Positions 15,534 to 15,761 of a DNA stretch of 15,761 nt are shown here, piece after piece. Numbering within the stretch: the stretch's first letter is position 1; each line of letters opens with the position of its first letter. This DNA comes from an uncultured bacterium (GTDB taxonomy: Bacteria; Hydrogenedentota; Hydrogenedentia; Hydrogenedentales; JAEUWI01): the NCBI GenBank assembly GCA_937895305.1, contig CALAXS010000026.1, forward strand, positions 1 through 15,761. The letters run 5' to 3'. The position numbers and the translations under genes are program-made. Below the pieces are notes generated by a model. The model was not told the DNA's origin. It did no database searches and saw only the letters and a list, made by a program, of their open reading frames with translations.

Positions 15534-15547
15534 TCGGAATCATTACA

Positions 15548-15563
15548 AGTGACACAGGTCACT
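15548..15563. promoter_or_regulatory. Palindrome AGTGAC-ACAG-GTCACT after peptide 3
   Basis: A perfect 6-bp inverted repeat with a 4-nt centre, 15 bases past the stop of the 55-residue peptide and about 15 bases upstream of the candidate -35. It has no T-run, so it is more likely an operator or an mRNA-end hairpin than a terminator. Confidence 0.35.
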
Positions 15564-15577
15564 GCATGAAATACCGA

Positions 15578-15745
15578 CTAGAGTACGACGCCGAAAAGAT
15601 CTGCGATGAAATTGAGTACACCGAAATACAGTGCAGCGATCGGGTTAATGGCGATCCCGTACAAGAAGTCGGCAATTCCAAAAAAGAATTCAAGGACTCC
15701 GTTTGAGATTGCGTTGTTAATGGGATCGTTAATTGGTCCTGGCAT
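15578..15745 (-). CDS. 55-residue hydrophobic peptide, family member 3
   Basis: A short gene with AAGGAG 7 nt before the ATG at 15745; an in-frame TTG at 15760 lies within the ribosome-binding region and is rejected as the start. The peptide begins MPGPINDPIN and ends IADLFGVVL. It has 7 Phe, acidic residues Asp7, Glu19, Asp26 and Asp49, and no Lys, Arg or His. Its VLNFI (43-47) matches VLNFI (30-34) of member 1. Its start is 16 bases from the window edge, so upstream members or the main promoter lie outside. The function is unknown. Confidence 0.75.
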   Translation of the reverse strand: MPGPINDPINNAISNGVLEFFFGIADFLYGIAINPIAALYFGVLNFIADLFGVVL

Positions 15746-15761
15746 TTTTTTCTCCTTCAAT

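Noticed and set aside
15117..15745. Peptides as classic leaderless bacteriocins or phenol-soluble modulins
   Set aside because: Both groups normally carry several lysines; these peptides have none, and no immunity or export gene is visible in the window. The idea is kept only as a loose possibility.

Overview
The window is a piece of a Gram-negative bacterial chromosome. Three things point to an environmental, polysaccharide-producing bacterium: an exopolysaccharide or O-antigen module, a secreted protein with an Ala-X-Ala signal peptide, and several kinds of dispersed intergenic repeat. The secreted protein has a W-L-I-A-G-P start to its mature domain that I associate with Planctomycetes, Lentisphaerae and Hydrogenedentes. 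That placement is only a guess; no rRNA or other decisive marker is present. The + strand is C-rich over most of the window whichever strand is coding, so the - strand is probably the leading strand of replication.

Layout: (1) 1-670, - strand: 5' part of a gene for a secreted beta-sandwich-type protein, cut by the window edge. (2) 671-1078: a gene-free stretch of dispersed palindromic repeats. (3) 1079-4129, - strand: guaB then guaA, the two enzymes taking IMP to GMP, with their own promoter and a hairpin at the predicted 5' end of the mRNA. (4) 4324-9707, - strand: a tight three-gene polysaccharide operon (heparinase II/III-like protein, Wzy/WaaL-type ligase or polymerase with a TPR tail, membrane-anchored TPR protein). 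(5) 9941-11206, + strand: a divergent GT4 glycosyltransferase. (6) 11207-11568: a second gene-free stretch with a repeat element carrying a perfect 18-nt inverted repeat. (7) 11569-14767, + strand: a UvrD/PcrA helicase gene followed 4 nt later by pheA (chorismate mutase-prephenate dehydratase-ACT). (8) 14764-14949, - strand: a two-helix 61-residue membrane protein whose stop codon overlaps that of pheA. (9) 15037-15745, - strand: three tandem genes for 46-55 residue hydrophobic peptides, each with a good Shine-Dalgarno sequence, ending at a strong intrinsic terminator.

The polysaccharide genes fit one pathway. The glycosyltransferase would build a lipid-linked glycan, the ligase/polymerase with its TPR partner would join or transfer it at the periplasmic face, and the heparinase-like protein would trim or modify uronate-containing chains. 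The guaBA and pcrA-pheA units are housekeeping genes.

The least explained part is the peptide cluster at the right end. Its products contain no lysine or arginine at all, share a Leu-Asn-Phe core, and sit in DNA much more AT-rich than the rest. I recognise no family for them. The cluster may continue past the window edge.
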